64,000 nucleotides of DNA from Mangifera indica. Its lineage: Eukaryota; Streptophyta; Magnoliopsida; Sapindales; Anacardiaceae. A model generated the notes under the pieces. That model ran no database searches and was not told the DNA's origin. It saw only the letters and a list, made by a program, of their open reading frames with translations. The DNA is taken from NCBI RefSeq assembly GCF_011075055.1, contig NC_058138.1, positions 22,790,928 to 22,854,927 of the forward strand, in the 5' to 3' direction. Position 1 is the first letter of the stretch. Every line of letters starts with the position of its first letter. The translations under genes were made by a program, and so were the position numbers. This document shows, in pieces, positions 37,461 through 51,288 of the stretch.

Positions 37461-40400
37461 TGACAATCACTTAACTAAAGCTCTTTAATTAAGTACTCTT
37501 TGTAATTTTTAAGGCCGACCCACATGAAGAAAATAAAAGGAAGAAAGAAGAAGTGTAGAGAAGAGAAGAAACCCCAAAGAGAGAGCAGTAATGCCTAGAT
37601 CATTGTTTCGATGAGCTTTTTAAAGCCCTTCTTGATGAGCCGAAATCTACAGTGTTCATTGCACGTGAAACAGTATAAAATTTTACTGGAAGAGGGAGGC
37701 TTCAGCAAAGAATATTTTATTTTATTTTTTTTAAGGAAATTCCTGGATAAATAATTTGCTTCTTCTTTCTCTAAAAGCTCAAAAGATGGTATAATTACAC
37801 CTCCTCACTCTCCAATTTTCAGCCACACCTGTCATTTCATTCTTAATTGATTGAAAATGATAATTAATTACAAAAATTATCTTTTAAGTGGGCATTGACT
37901 GGAACAAAATATTGAGCCCAAAATTTGCGCATTTGACAATAACCCAATATCAACAAAATTAAATAAATAATAAATATAAAAATAATTATAAATAATATCT
38001 TATTATTATATGATTATACTATTTAGAATTAGAAATAAAATAATATTAATTATATAATAATATATAATTATTTATACTAAAGTTTATGTTTATTATTTGT
38101 ACACATAATCAATTTAATACTTATAAAATGATTTGATTAAATTTTTTTTATATACAAATAGTAGGTACAATAAATATAAATAAATTAATCTATCATCTTA
38201 TGATAAAATGATTTAATAATTTATTTTATCACCAATTAAAAATAAATTGATCATAGGATGATGTAATTTATTTTTATTCATTAAAAGAAGTATTATGTAT
38301 AAGTATCTCTAAATAAGAGAAATTAATTGCAATTACACTTTTAGGGTTTAGCTTGTATATTTCAAATTCTATAATTTAAAGTATAGATATATTAATTAAC
38401 CCGTGATTGTTGGGAGCATTAGACAGCAAATTTTTAATTTGTAAGATTAATAGATAAATATATACCCTAGTTTACATCTTAACTGTTACCAAAATTATGT
38501 AACAATATTGAGTTTGAGTCTGAGTCTTGAGTCTTGGCTTAATGCAGAGAGCGTGGGATACACATTAACCAAAGAAGAAAAGGGTTCGTCATTTGGTAAT
38601 AATACAGTCGGTCTCGGTCGACGTACGAGCACACAGAGAGGGCTGAGAAAAAGGCTGAAATAGCACAGATTCTTACCAATTTCTGTGAACATGAGCAAGA
38701 GAGAGAGAGACTGATTGATTGAAACAATGTAATGTAGCTACAAATTTACATAGCTGAGCTCGTGAGAAGTGCGCAGAAGGAATCCATGTGACCATGCAAA
38801 CAGCCAAAACTCCCCCATGCCAATTGATTTTGTGTGTTTTTTTTTTCAGAGAAATCACCATGTGCATGCATTTGCATGTTTGCGCACATTGTTTCATTTT
38901 CATTTTGCTTATTTAGCAGTGTTTTTCTTTTCCTTCAATGCATTATTTCAGGTATGAACTCAGCTACCATTCCCAATATTAGAGATTGCCACAATGCCTT
39001 CTCTATGCATACTTCAAAACCCTTTTCAGCAATTTTTAATTCGTGTACATAATCACAATCCCATCAATAAATGTTAATGATGAAAAGTAAGCCGGATTTT
39101 ATAATAATAATTGAAAGATGTCAAACCCAAATCAAGAAGTCATTGCCAGCTAAAGGATTCATAATTCATTATATGCAAACAAACTCTACTTTCCTTCTTC
39201 CACATTTCAACTAATGATCAGCTAAGAACATTAAAGAAATATTTAGACCTAACTGGCATTGGTTTGAATGTATCAATAATATTGTTTTTTAAGAGATACG
39301 ATCCTCAAGAAGAGGGTTGCAAGTCAATTTGGATCAACCCCACCTTTGTCTTTCAATTTAACTAATTTCCTTTAAAGCTGGTTTGAAGACTTAATGTTAT
39401 ATTATTATGATTGCATCTTGATAAGGTAAAAAGTTATTGTTTTGCATAATAAACGAGTGATGTGATGAGGAATGTCATCTGATATATCAGTTTCTCTGGG
39501 CGAAGAATCTCTATTCTCCTCGGATTATTCTGCGTATTGAAGTTACCGTATGTCAATGCTTATTTTAATACAGTGGCTAATTAGTGTATTAATCAAATAT
39601 TTCATCAGTCATTAGAGGACACTTTCTAAGTAGCGTACTGCAGGCAATAATAAATTGTGTTGAAACTGTTCACAGATTCTTGTTTTGTGGACACGATTGT
39701 GCCTTAGATTTGGCAGTTTTCACGAGGAAGAGCAAAACTGCACAATGAAATACACAAAGTGTTATTTTATTTCGATTTCAAAAATAATATATTATTTAAA
39801 TATTTAATTAATTATTAAGAATATAAATGTTCATGCCTACCCAAAATCAATAAGACGCTTGCATTTTGAAGAAAACGCTAAACGTGGACTAGTTGAATCA
39901 TTATATCATAATCAGATTATTAAAATTGTATTAGGGGTAGAGTCATTAAATTAGGCCGGTCATAATTTTGGCCTCTTTGACAAATGAATCTACTATTCAA
40001 TAATCTAATGCTTGAACTAAGTTTATGCTAACAATATTACTTCAATTAATGCCGGAGTTGACCCTTAAACTGCAATCCATTTTCTTGGGAGTGATTTGAA
40101 GGCTTGAAAACACTTCTTCATCTGTTGAATGTATAGATCAAATTTTCTTATTTAAAATTTAATTCCATAATGAAAGAAAATCTTAACATAATATTAGAAC
40201 ATTGAATTGTCGTATTACACCAAACTATTTCACTTTTCAAAATTAGTATATCACTTTATGTTAACAAAATTTTAAAGTAGCTCTTCATTTGTACATCAAG
40301 TTTCTTATTATTACCTTTTTCTTCCTCTTTCATTTCACATTCTTCTTCCTTACAGATTGTTTTGATGCGTTTGGATATAAGTTTGAATAATTGACGGTTT

Positions 40401-43008
40401 TGACAAATTTGATCTTAGATAGATGACAGTTGTATAATTCGATTTTTAAATTTGAATTATATGTTTTTAAACTTATAAATGAGTCAAATTATCATATTTG
40501 ATGGTTAGGTGGGGGGTGTTTTGGGTTTGAGTTTTGTTAGAAAGTGAAGGTTTGAGTTTAGGTGAATGACAACTTTGATGATTATGTATTTAAATAGATG
40601 ACAATGTTGATAGTTAAAGTTTTTAAACTTGAATTATAAGTTTTCGAACTTTATATTTGGTGGTTTTGAAAGTTCTGAGTTTTGGTGGATGACGATTTTA
40701 ACAGGTTACAGATTAGGTGGGATGCAAATCACTCTTTTCTTAATCAATTTCTTTACAAGTCAAAGTGCATTAAAAATGTTGGCATCTTAAGGTGTCCTAG
40801 GGTTTAAGGAAACACATAGAGTAAAGACACGGCAACCGCAGTCGGAAATTTCAAACATTTTCTGACCCACATCAAATTCAAAACCGCGTCAAATATCTAT
40901 ATGGGATAAAAGTCTAGCCTTATATTTATATAAGATAGACAATAAAAATCATACTTTCATATTTTATCTTAAGACATTTTTATAATTCAAAGTCTTTTAT
41001 AATCGTTACAATATCATATTTCAATTAGTACAAATTCATATAAATGAAGAGCTTATACTTATATTTTAACAGGTCATTGATAGCTTTAAAATTTACATAA
41101 TTTAATAATAAAGAATCTTGTATTATACAATCAAAAGGTTTTTTTTTTTCATAAACTATCGCTTATCTAACTTTATTGATATAAGAAATAGATATAATTT
41201 TTTTACGTAAAAATTAAATACATTATCTACATTACAAAAAAAAAAGAAAGAAATTAGAAGAAAACAATTTTCAAATGTATCATAAGCTTTAATACACTTT
41301 AGATTATAGTAAATATGGTCGAATATGATCCACACTGCTTGAGTTCAAATTCAAGCTAAAATCAAATAAATCAAATTTTTGCCAAGGATTATACTCATTT
41401 TCACACAACGGACTAAGTTTGAGTCAATTTAAATATTTGAGCTCAAGCTAACTCAAATTAAATCTAGAGTCTTTTTTTTTTTTAATTGATTTCAAATCTC
41501 AATTCATTGATCTTGAATTGACTCTTTTTGTATTTGAATTAAAATTGAACTTAATTTGGATTGAATCCAACCATACTAGTAACTTAAATTTTTAATTTTA
41601 GTTTGAAACACAAAATAATAGGTTGATCGTATCAATAAATAGTTTAGAAACCATCCTTAATATCCTAAAATCTTAATTACAGATAAAGATAGTTTTTTGT
41701 ATTATTGAGCATTAGGGTTTTGGATCTAGGGTTTGAGACAATTGATACTATATAGTATATAATGCCGTAGACAAGAGGGAGTCGGTAACATATGAACAAG
41801 AAATGGTTAAGAAGGGATAGAAATAGATGAGAGGAGGTGGCTGAAAACAAATAGATTTCAATGATTTAGATTTTGTTGTTACCAACGAAGGTGGAAACAC
41901 TAATTAGTAATCACCTCTTGTCTTGACTTTTTCTTAAATCCAACTTATAATTACGCAGTGAGATGAGAGATTGAGGGCCCTTCTGAATGTTCTGAATTCG
42001 AAATAAACTTGAGTTAACTTTTATTTAAACTTAATTCAACTCAAATTTACTCTAACCAAAAGTATAAACATTTTTAAAAAGTTTCGTAAATTTCATAAAA
42101 ATTTTCTGATTCCTCATCTGGGTTTTCTATGGAACGAGAATTAGAAAAATCTAAAAAAGACTTTGTTTCTACCGTATTAGCAAAATTTTGTTTTCAATTC
42201 GGAAAATTTTATAATATTGCAAAAAAAAAAGGAGGGGGCTTATCCACAACCGACCTTGTACAAAGAATAACGAAAAAAACTTAATCATATGATTAAAGAT
42301 GTCAAGAAGGTAAAGTTGAAGGCCAGTCTTAATCAAAATTCACTGCATACATTTTGGAATTTTCTTGGCTATTCGTGAAATGCGAGTCTTCTGGTACAAT
42401 GCTTCTGCCTAATCCAAGGAGTTTTCATGACTTGTAGTCAAATTAATCCACAAATAAAAGAGATTCTTTCAATCAATGGTGGATTCGCAAACTTGGCTTC
42501 ACCTCAATCCAATTGCGAAGATTTCACATTCCACAGAGATATTTTAATAACTCCTACGCCATTAGATACATCATCACTCTATAGTTTTTCATCACAATTC
42601 ATCTCCTTTACTGTTTTCTTTTATTAGAAAATGTAAATTTTAAAAAATATTCATTTATAATTTTAAAACATATACGACTTTGTTTTGATCATCACTCATA
42701 ATTGAGTAATATGATGTTTTTCTATTTTTGCAAGTTACTCACAAATCTATCTAGTTAATCCCTCCATGTAAAGCTTGAGTTTGAGGTCAATTCATAATTT
42801 CTTTTTTTTTAACTCAAACTCAAGCTAATTCCACTTGAATTCACTTTTACTTTTACTCAAGTAAAGAAAAAATTAAATTCTAGTATGAATAATACTATAT
42901 ATACAAATAATAAAGATTATCAAATATAATTAAATTAACATATTATCAGGTTATTTAATAAATTTTATTGTTTAGTGGTTAAACTCTACTACGGTAACGA
43001 TACTATAA
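37461..43008. other. Gene-poor AT-rich intergenic region
   Basis: The bHLH promoter and 5' leader lie at 37461-37700. The rest is AT-rich, with poly-A/T runs (37715, 41140, 41470, 42225) and TTTGAGTTTAAG/AACTCAAG degenerate repeat at about 40370-40720 and 41320-41580. No ORF shows a domain, coding bias or splice partner. Confidence 0.5.
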
Positions 43009-43482
43009 GGGGGTGTTTGGTTTGAGTAATATTTTATTACCAAAATAGAAAGATTACCTTGAAGATAGATTACTTAGAAGATTACTGGGTATAAATGATT
43101 ACTATGTTTGATAAAATTTGATAGGTATAAATAATTATTGTGTTTAGTTAAACGTAATAAAATATTACTAGTAAATTATTTTACTTAAATGCTCTTGAAT
43201 ATAATTATTTTTAAATATTTTTTTATATTATTTGTTATATTAATTAAAAATAAATTTATTTTTGTCTTAAAAAATAATAATATAATTATAATAAAATCAA
43301 GATTACCTTAATAATCTTTAAATACCTAAGGTGAAGGTGGTAATCAGATTAACACTTATATTACCTGTCACGTCAGTATTGGTAATAAAATATTACTGTA
43401 ATCTTTTATTACTGACAAACCAAACAAGAGAATAAAAGATAGATTACCAAGGTAATTTTTAAAAACTGGAACCAAACGACCC
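43009..43482. mobile_element. Tourist-like MITE, copy 2
   Basis: Best preserved copy. It starts GGGGGTGTTTGGTTTGAGTA and ends GGAACCAAACGACCC, flanked on both sides by TAA (43006-43008 and 43483-43485). The ends are inverted repeats of at least 13 bases, continuing with TAATATTTTATTAC on both arms. The length is 474. A 3-bp TAA duplication and GTTTGGTT ends fit PIF/Harbinger-derived Tourist elements. No ORF. Confidence 0.88.
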
Positions 43483-44140
43483 TAAGGGAAATCTTACAGA
43501 AAAATAACTTGACACTAAAATAATAAAAAGTTTTACACCCGTCATTCTTGTTATTTTTGTAATATAAAAAAATAAAAGAGGTATTATATCACCTTTTCTT
43601 TTATTTCACCTAACATAAGGTATTATGTTTTTATTTTTACAAATAAAAAGATATTTTGATATCTTTTTAATCTAAAATGGTAAAAAAAAAAAAAAATTTA
43701 ACTCAAAATTATTGGAATCAATTTATCCATAATTTGTTACTTTCCAACATATTGCACATCTAAGTATTATTAAATAATTACAAATTAATTAACAACTGGA
43801 TATCATTAATTATCGGAGCAGTCAAATCTAAACATGAAAGATATTCCAAATTAGACGGCTCTGAATTAAGGTAATTTTCCACAGTTGAAGACAACAAGGA
43901 GGCTGCTGCTCATGATGGATAATGAAAGTGTAATGATTCTTTCTGTGTTCAATGCATGGCACTTGAAGTCGTTCCTAGGAACCATTTTACACCTAAAACA
44001 GTGAAAATTCTACACACAAAAAAATTCTCAACCAAATTAAAAATAATCATGAGCAATCTCAACCCATCAACCATGCACGACTGCCTCTGCGCCCTAGCTG
44101 TCCAGCTATGTATTATGTATTATTCTTCGAAAAAGAAGGA
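43483..44140. other. Intergenic, no feature recognised
   Basis: AT-rich sequence with a poly-A run at 43682-43697. A 76-codon ORF from 43956 runs into the adjacent microsatellite and looks accidental. Confidence 0.4.
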
Positions 44141-44346
44141 GACAGAGAAAGAGAAAGAGAAAGAGAAAGAGAAAGAGATTGCTTGATCCTTACTTCATGT
44201 GGGAAAACATGCAAGGATTTGAAAGATCACACAGACAGTGATAAAGACTGATTGCTTTATATCTGTTTGATCATGTGAAATGGTGGGGACTCAAAATCAG
44301 TAGTATATTTTCTTTCTCTTTCTCTTTCTCTTTCTCTTTCTCTTTC
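44141..44346. repeat. Complementary hexanucleotide microsatellites in inverted orientation
   Basis: A GAGAAA-type repeat (about 44141-44178) and a CTCTTT-type repeat (about 44309-44346) are perfect complements separated by 130 bases. Transcript or single-stranded DNA could form a stem of roughly 36 base pairs. Confidence 0.8.
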
Positions 44347-44600
44347 ACTCAAAGCTTAATATTGAGGGAATTTTGATTGAGTGGCTTGTTGCAGACCAAA
44401 AAGCAAAAGTTTTAATTAACAGTTTCCAGGATGATGAGCAGTGCATTGAACCAAACCTTGATATGTCACCATTTTAAAGAAGCCAATTCAATTGCAAAAG
44501 GCTTTTTCACTTTTTCTGGATTTATTCAAACAAACTGGCAAAATCATTGTCGTCTAAAAGCTCCCGTCAAATCTATCTTTCCATCTACAGCCAGCCCACG

Positions 44601-44620
44601 ATATATATATATATATATAT
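44601..44620. repeat. (AT)10 microsatellite
   Basis: Ten uninterrupted AT dinucleotides; no gene context. Confidence 0.85.
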
Positions 44621-47376
44621 TTTCTATGGTTATCCATATTATACAGACTTACCCCACCAAATATTATACCTTTGATTCTTCATTATTCACCTGTAGGCCT
44701 CCGATCAAATTCTTCTCAAGGCTTTGTTTCTCTCAGTCCCAACTTTCACAATTATTATCCATCCATCCATGCCTTTCAAACTTTGTCCCACATTTATATT
44801 TTTATCATGTCAGCTTCCTTAATTAGTTGTCTACTTAAGTATAGCTTTTTCATTATAATTCTCTTATACAAATTAATATAAATAATAAATATGAATGAAA
44901 GATATATCAGAAAAAGAAATTTCTATAAAAAGTGATATCAAGCATTATGAGCGTTGATTGGTGAACAAAATTCTACATCTATTGTCATGTTTCCCAAATC
45001 AGAATTCTCCTCTTCTAATGAGACAAACGGAGGCTTGAAAGAATATGAGGAAGGCTTGGATTGAGCATGTGTGCTGTCTCACTGTGCTAACTTATTAATT
45101 CCTGAGTCATAGATATATACAAAATTGTGGCGTAGGCAAGGTGACCCAAGTGACAAGAAACATACAAGAAGGAGAAGGTAACATATAACATCCATGAAGA
45201 AACAATTCGACCGTTGTTGCAGGAAGTAAACATTTTAAGTATGAATTTGCATATCTTGTTTCTTGATTTAAATTTTACGGTATACAACAGAGACTCTATT
45301 TTGATTTGACATAAAGAAATTTGTCATTGTGCATTTGGAAAGAGAACCCGGTTAGACCATTTACAGCCGCCCGATTGCTACCCATCTCATCTTCACCCTT
45401 CATCACCATGCATCATTGTCAACTAGGGATTAGAAAAACAAAAAGAATAGGGTAGACCAGCCTTGAAAGAATTGGGATTATACAGTAAATTCATATTATA
45501 ATATATCATATATATTTATTTATATACACTAAAATAAATACGTATAACATTATTATAGAATACTAGTGAGATATCTAGTTTAGAATTGATTTCTTTTCTT
45601 TTTGCCTCTGTTAAGTCAATATCTAATATTTCTTCTTTTAGCCAATAGTAACTTAGGATTTAGTTTCTTTTAAATAATTTTATTCAATATATTGATATAT
45701 TAATTGAATTTCTTGTATTTATTTTGCATAAACGACTGAATCAGCATTAGAAATATTCACGGCAAATTGAGAGCATGAAACATAGATATGACTATCTTGC
45801 ATAATTGAAAATTGGGATTATTGTTTTCTTTTAATTTTATTTTGCATTGTTGGAGATTTATAAGAATTATTGTTATAATGTTATTTGTGTTTTTCTTTCA
45901 TATCAATGTTGGGACTTTGTAATTTATAATATCGACTTTGATGTTATGTTATTTGTACGATTTGAATTTATGAATTATCAACTATGACTTAATAACTTTT
46001 TCTTTTTTAAAACTATGTGAACAATGTAGGAATCCCTCGAACCAAAACCTACTCAATAAGTTAGGTTCTAGGGTAGGAATCTATCCTCGCATAATAATAT
46101 TATAATTTCTAAATCTTCGGAACCCGTATCTTCCATGTAAATTCTAAGTTTTTAGTTTTGGTGAGATATCCGAACCTATTCACTCTTATTGTCACTATAT
46201 AGCTTATGATAAATCTTGCATGTGAGAGTTTTTATTTTCTTTTTAATATCCATTATATTTTTTTTCTTACCCTAAAAACATATAATAAATTTATAAAAGT
46301 ATAAAATATATTCATATATAAATAAATACAATTTACTATATATTAATAATTTAAATTTTTTTTAGGGATTTTAATATACATTCTAAGAAACACATGACTA
46401 TTTTTTTTACAAGAATCTCCAAAAAAAAAATAATTTATTGAGAATATATACGAATATAAATATAAGTAAGTTAAGTTATATTAGTTTTCCAATTCATTGA
46501 AAAATTTGTAATAATTCTAAAAAATATATTGCTTCATCACTTACGTTTGCATGGAATTTTACCTGATTTTTCCAAACAAATATTTATTTTTAAATTTCAT
46601 AAAATTTATTATATTTGGATGTCGGCACTAAAGTACACATTTTAAATAGTCAAAAGTGGGTTGTATTAATTTATCTTTATTATCAATAATTAACTTTAAA
46701 AAAAAAAAGTACAAGCTTAATTGGAAGTACCTTCTGTTCCGGGTTGTTCTTTGATTAAGTTGTTTTGCAATCCAAGAAGAACTTTTCATATAAAAAATTT
46801 ATAAAATAAAAAGAAAAAAACATAAAAGTTGCATGAAAAGACTTAAAACACCTAATTGATCAAACGATTCAAAAAAAATTTCAATAAATTTTTTTTTTAT
46901 TATTGAACACATAAATTACTTTTTTTTTTCTCATTCAAAATTTAATTATGTTAATGAGAACATGTTAAAAAGTTAAGTATTTTTTTCTAAATTATCGTAT
47001 CATCATAATTGGGAAAAAAAATAAATAACATTGATATATCAAATTTATCATTGGCAACAACCCTTTGTTTTGCTTTCATTCTCCTCTTGTTTAGAGATGA
47101 TTTGGATGGATTTTGATTTTGGTTGGTTTGAATGAGTGGTGGTGGTGGTGTTGGTGGGTTTGGGTTTGGTTGGATGATAGTGTTGGTAGATTTTAATTTG
47201 GGTAAGTAGTAGTTGTCATCGATAAAATTTTCAAACATGTAAAATTATCAATTTATAATGCTTGACAATTTCGAAATATTTGTGTTTGTGTATATAGCAA
47301 TTCTAATGGGTTTGCACCTCAATGGATTATAGTTCTAGTAAATTAAGACTTAAACTAGTAACGATCGTGATATTGA
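44621..47376. other. Gene-poor AT-rich intergenic region
   Basis: Nothing identifiable as a gene. The stretch 46020-46210 (CCTCGAACC, GGTTCTAGGGTAGG, GAGATATCCGAACCTATTC) is less AT-rich and looks like decayed mobile DNA, but I cannot assign a family. An 83-codon minus-strand ORF ending at 47238 contains a Pro/Asn run and no domain. Confidence 0.45.
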
Positions 47377-47853
47377 GGGGATATTTGATTTGAGAAATAT
47401 TTTATTATCAAAATTTAAAAATTACTTTGATAATTACTAGATATAAATTATTACTATATTTAGTAAAATTTTGTAAATATAAATAATTATTACGTTTAAT
47501 TAAAGGTAATAAAAGAATATTGGTATGTTATTTTATTTAAATGTCATTGGATTTAATTATTCTAAAATATTTTTATGTTATTTATTATATTAATTAAAAA
47601 TTAGATTATTTTTGTCTAAAAAGTTAGTAAATAACGATACAGTTATAATAAAATCAATATTATCTTAGTAATCTTTTAATTAATAATTATAATAAATGTG
47701 ATAATCAAATTATTTTTTATATTATCTGTCACATCACTATTAATAATAATAAATTATTAAAATATTTTATTACTTATTAATAAAATAAATTAATATAAAT
47801 AATAAAAAATAAATTATCAAAATAATTTTTTTATCCCTTAAATCAAACACCTC
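47377..47853. mobile_element. Tourist-like MITE, copy 3 (most diverged)
   Basis: Starts GGGGATATTTGATTTGAG and ends AAATCAAACACCTC. It aligns end to end with copies at 43009 (same orientation) and 30632 (opposite), but has many transitions and small indels. Target duplications are no longer recognisable. Length is about 477. Confidence 0.75.
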
Positions 47854-49379
47854 TTTAAAATTTCCCCATATAACAAAAAAAAAAATTAAATTATAATATT
47901 TAAAATACCTTCACGGGACTAGATTAATAAAATGTTCATTCAATTAATTTTTTTTTAAAGTTTTTTAATGGTAAAATATTTATTTATTTTTTAATAAACT
48001 AAAAAAAAGGGAAATTCAAAATCACTGGAATGAAAACAATAAAAAACAACGGCGCAAGATAAAAACCAGTTTCTGAAAAAAGAGTGGTTTCATTTTCAAT
48101 CAATCACACTTTTGTCTTCTTTTTATTTGTGATTGTGATGGACAGGACAAGACAGACATTGACATTTAATTTTTATATATATTTATATGACCCATGTTTT
48201 CGTGAGCTTTTTTTATTTTCTCGAAAACCCCTTTTGCTGCTTCAAGTGTAATTGATGGTTGTTTTGGGTAAAAAGTGAAAATAAAATAAAAAAGATAAGT
48301 TTGATTATTTACAATAATTAATCATGATTAAGATGGTAATAATAGTTTCTTTGAACCTTAACAAAATTCCAAACAATATAAACATAATAGGCCTAGAGAG
48401 AGAGTGGCCTAGACCAATTTTTCAATTTCTTCTTTGCATCCAGCCTGTTTGTTTTTAATTTTTGTAACTTTGACGTTGGCATTTTTCAACATCTTAGGGA
48501 TTATTTTTTATATAACATAAAGTATTAAAAAAGGAAAATTATATAACCCAACTTTGATTTAAATTGAGAATAGTTAAATTTAAGTTTACTTATTGTATTA
48601 AATTAAGATCAATTCAATACTATAATTAATTTGAAATCAATTAAAATAATATTTTTTATGTATAATTGATTAAATTGATATTATTTTGATTAATTCAAAT
48701 CAAATTGTTATAAACACAAAAGCTTAAAAAATCAAAAACTCTCAAGTTTGAACTCGAATTTAACAAACAAACTTTAGCCCCAACCCCTTTTTTTTTCTAA
48801 TTATTCATAAATAATTAGACAGTCTTACTAATTTTCTTACCCTTAAACTTTTGAGTAAAACACTAAAATTCAAAATAATTAGTTTGAGATTAACTTGAAA
48901 TCAACAAAATAAGTCTTAAACTTAAGTCGTTTGATCTGAACTAAAATTTAAGCTTTAACAGTTTGGATAGACCACATTATTGAAAGAATAAAATAAAATG
49001 AAAAATTGCTTTTCGGCCGCATTAAGGTTATTAGTTTAGGGGTAAACCAATTCCTAATGGGCTCAAAGCTTCTGGCCCTCAAAACAATCTGTTTTGGGGC
49101 CTTAAAAAGTAAGCCATATTATAATTTTCGAGTGGGCTGCCTGACAAAAGCCCATCTCTATTCACAATAGTGTAAAGTATATGATTTTCCATATATATAT
49201 ATATAATAATAAAATTATATATACCCAATTTTAAACACTCAATCAGTACTTATATTTATATGATGTATTATCATATAATTGAATTAGTTTGAATTAATTA
49301 TAAAATAACATCCAATCACATAATGATATATTATCTAAACCCGTATGATGTCATAATGACAAGATACAAAGAGTTGATG
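47854..49379. other. AT-rich intergenic region
   Basis: Includes the AACTCAAG/TTTGAGTT degenerate repeat at about 48560-48960. No gene or defined element seen. Confidence 0.4.
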
Positions 49380-49835
49380 AGAATCAATGAGAGCCAACAA
49401 GAATCGAGAAAGAAGAGTTGTAGTGCACAAAGACAAATCGACTCTTCATCTTTATGCACAACAAAACTACACTAAGAGGATTCCAATCAAAAAGAGAACA
49501 CATCGGGAGGGAGAGTTGGCTGGGTTGAAGAGGGCGACTAGAAACTGTTTCGATGGTCAAAAAAGTAAAGTTTTAAAAAATAAACCCTAAGAGAAAAATG
49601 TAATTTTTTAAAACTTAAAATGAAGAGAAATTATGCGTTTTTTAAAGCAAGATGAGAAAATGAGATAAAATTTTATTTATTTTAATATTACTGATAAAAT
49701 AATAGTTGTTCTCTTATAACTAATAAAAAATTTTAGCAAAAACTGGATAGTAAACAAGTGTTTAAGTTTTTAATCTCGTGGTGAAAATTTTGAAATAAAC
49801 TAAAACTTGGGAGAGAATAAGTCTTTTGGCCTTGT
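49380..49835. mobile_element. Probable relic of the foldback family
   Basis: A less AT-rich core (49380-49560) is followed by an arm with AAAATTTTAGCAAAAACTGG and an end, AACTTGGGAGAGAATAAGTC, then TTTTGGCC. That order parallels the right arm and terminus of the element at 24844. The left end is not defined. Relationship inferred from pattern, not full alignment. Confidence 0.45.
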
Positions 49836-50233
49836 TAAATATATAAATTACACAATTTAACTATATTTTTTTGTGCCAATTGAGCTCATCTTGAACCCAA
49901 CACAACAACATTACTCAATTCAGTTCCATTTGATTATAGCCTTAGGTTATACTTTTGACACCAAATGGGCAACAAAGTAGCCAACCAACCCACCCCGGGA
50001 TTTTGGCATCTTCAAGTGTAAACATCATCAATTATTATTGGGGCCAAAAAATTAAATGGGGGAAGATGGGACAGCAATGCATGATGGAAAATGAAAACAA
50101 GGTTTAATTTGTGGGTGGTGGGTGACCATCCAACTCAAAGCATGAAAAAGGCAAACATTTAGCAAATAAACTATACAAAAAAATCAAAGTCCAAAATATT
50201 AAATTAAGAAAGTCAACTTCTAGATTGCTTGAC

Positions 50234-50880
50234 TGACCATGAAAAAAATGTAGTTGCCAAAGAAATTGTTTTGATTGAATTTATTGATTATACCTTCTAG
50301 AGATAAATAAATTTAAGCAAAATGACTCCTTTTGCCTTTTCTCTTTTCCACCTTATTATAACAAACCAAAGACTAAATGGATTTGAAGCCTCTTCCTTAT
50401 CCCTTTTTTCTTTTTGGGTTATGAATGGAATTGAAATTTAAAAGTAAATCACACATACGTAATAAATTAGATTTACGTAATTCGAATATTAATATTTATT
50501 CATGGTCATACTAAATTTTCTTTTTTTAGGGTTTTTTTTTTTTAATTTTTATGTATATTATGATAAAGCTTTTCAAAGTTAGGGGGTGAATCGACTTTAC
50601 TTGGCCCCCCTACGCCACATGATATAACCACAGATTTATATAAAAATGTTGAACACTACAATTATAAACAAGACCTTTGATAGATTTAGGGAGACTAACC
50701 GTGAAAAACTTGTAGTTATCAAGGAACATGTTTTGATTGAATTTATCGATATATACCTTCTAGAATATGAAATAAATATAAGCAAAATTCTTCATTTTGC
50801 CCTCTCTCTTTTCCTCCAGTAAGAACAAACCAAATGCTAAATGGATTAGAAGCTTTTTTCTTTGTTATTTTCAGCCTAAT
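50234..50880. repeat. Direct duplication of a ~185-base segment
   Basis: The segment beginning TGAAAAAAATGTAGTTGCCA (about 50240) recurs at about 50702. Both contain GTTTTGATTGAATTTAT, ATACCTTCTAGA, AACAAACCAAA and CTAAATGGATT in the same order, about 460 bases apart, at roughly 80% identity. No coding capacity. Confidence 0.72.
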
Positions 50881-51053
50881 TGTTTGTATGAGTGGGAAGT
50901 CTGTTTGGATGAAATTAACAAGCTTAATAAAATGTAAAATATATTTTAAATTTCTAATTTACCCCTTTTTTTGGGAAAAAATTTACTCTTAAACACTTTA
51001 TAAAAATATTTTTACCACATCATAAATGGTTAATAAATGAGAATTTAAATCAA

Positions 51054-51288
51054 CATATAGATTGAGTCTTTTAAATTTGTTCGTATGTTTAGGGTATAAA
51101 ATCCCTCTGTAAATCTTAAACCGATAAAACACATAAGTAATATTGTATATTTAATAATATCCCACCAAAAATGATAACAATATATAAATTGAGTCTTTCA
51201 AGTTTATTGGTTTGTTTAGGGCGCAACATCCCTTCGTAAACCCGAAACTGATAAAACACATAAATAATATTGTATATCTAAGAATGAT
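51054..51288. repeat. Tandem duplication, period about 127
   Basis: ATTGAGTCTTT at 51061 and 51188 begin two adjacent copies. Both carry GTTTAGGG, ATCCC and AAAACACATAA, and end ATATTGTATAT, at about 80% identity. They may be old LTR-like or satellite-derived sequence. Confidence 0.7.

Noticed and set aside
44431..44826. 131-codon plus-strand ORF
   Set aside because: Runs through an AT microsatellite (IYIYIYIF) and shows no domain; a chance ORF.
46987..47238. 83-codon minus-strand ORF with a Pro-rich run
   Set aside because: Simple TGG-type repeats on the opposite strand explain the Pro run; no domain or splice context.
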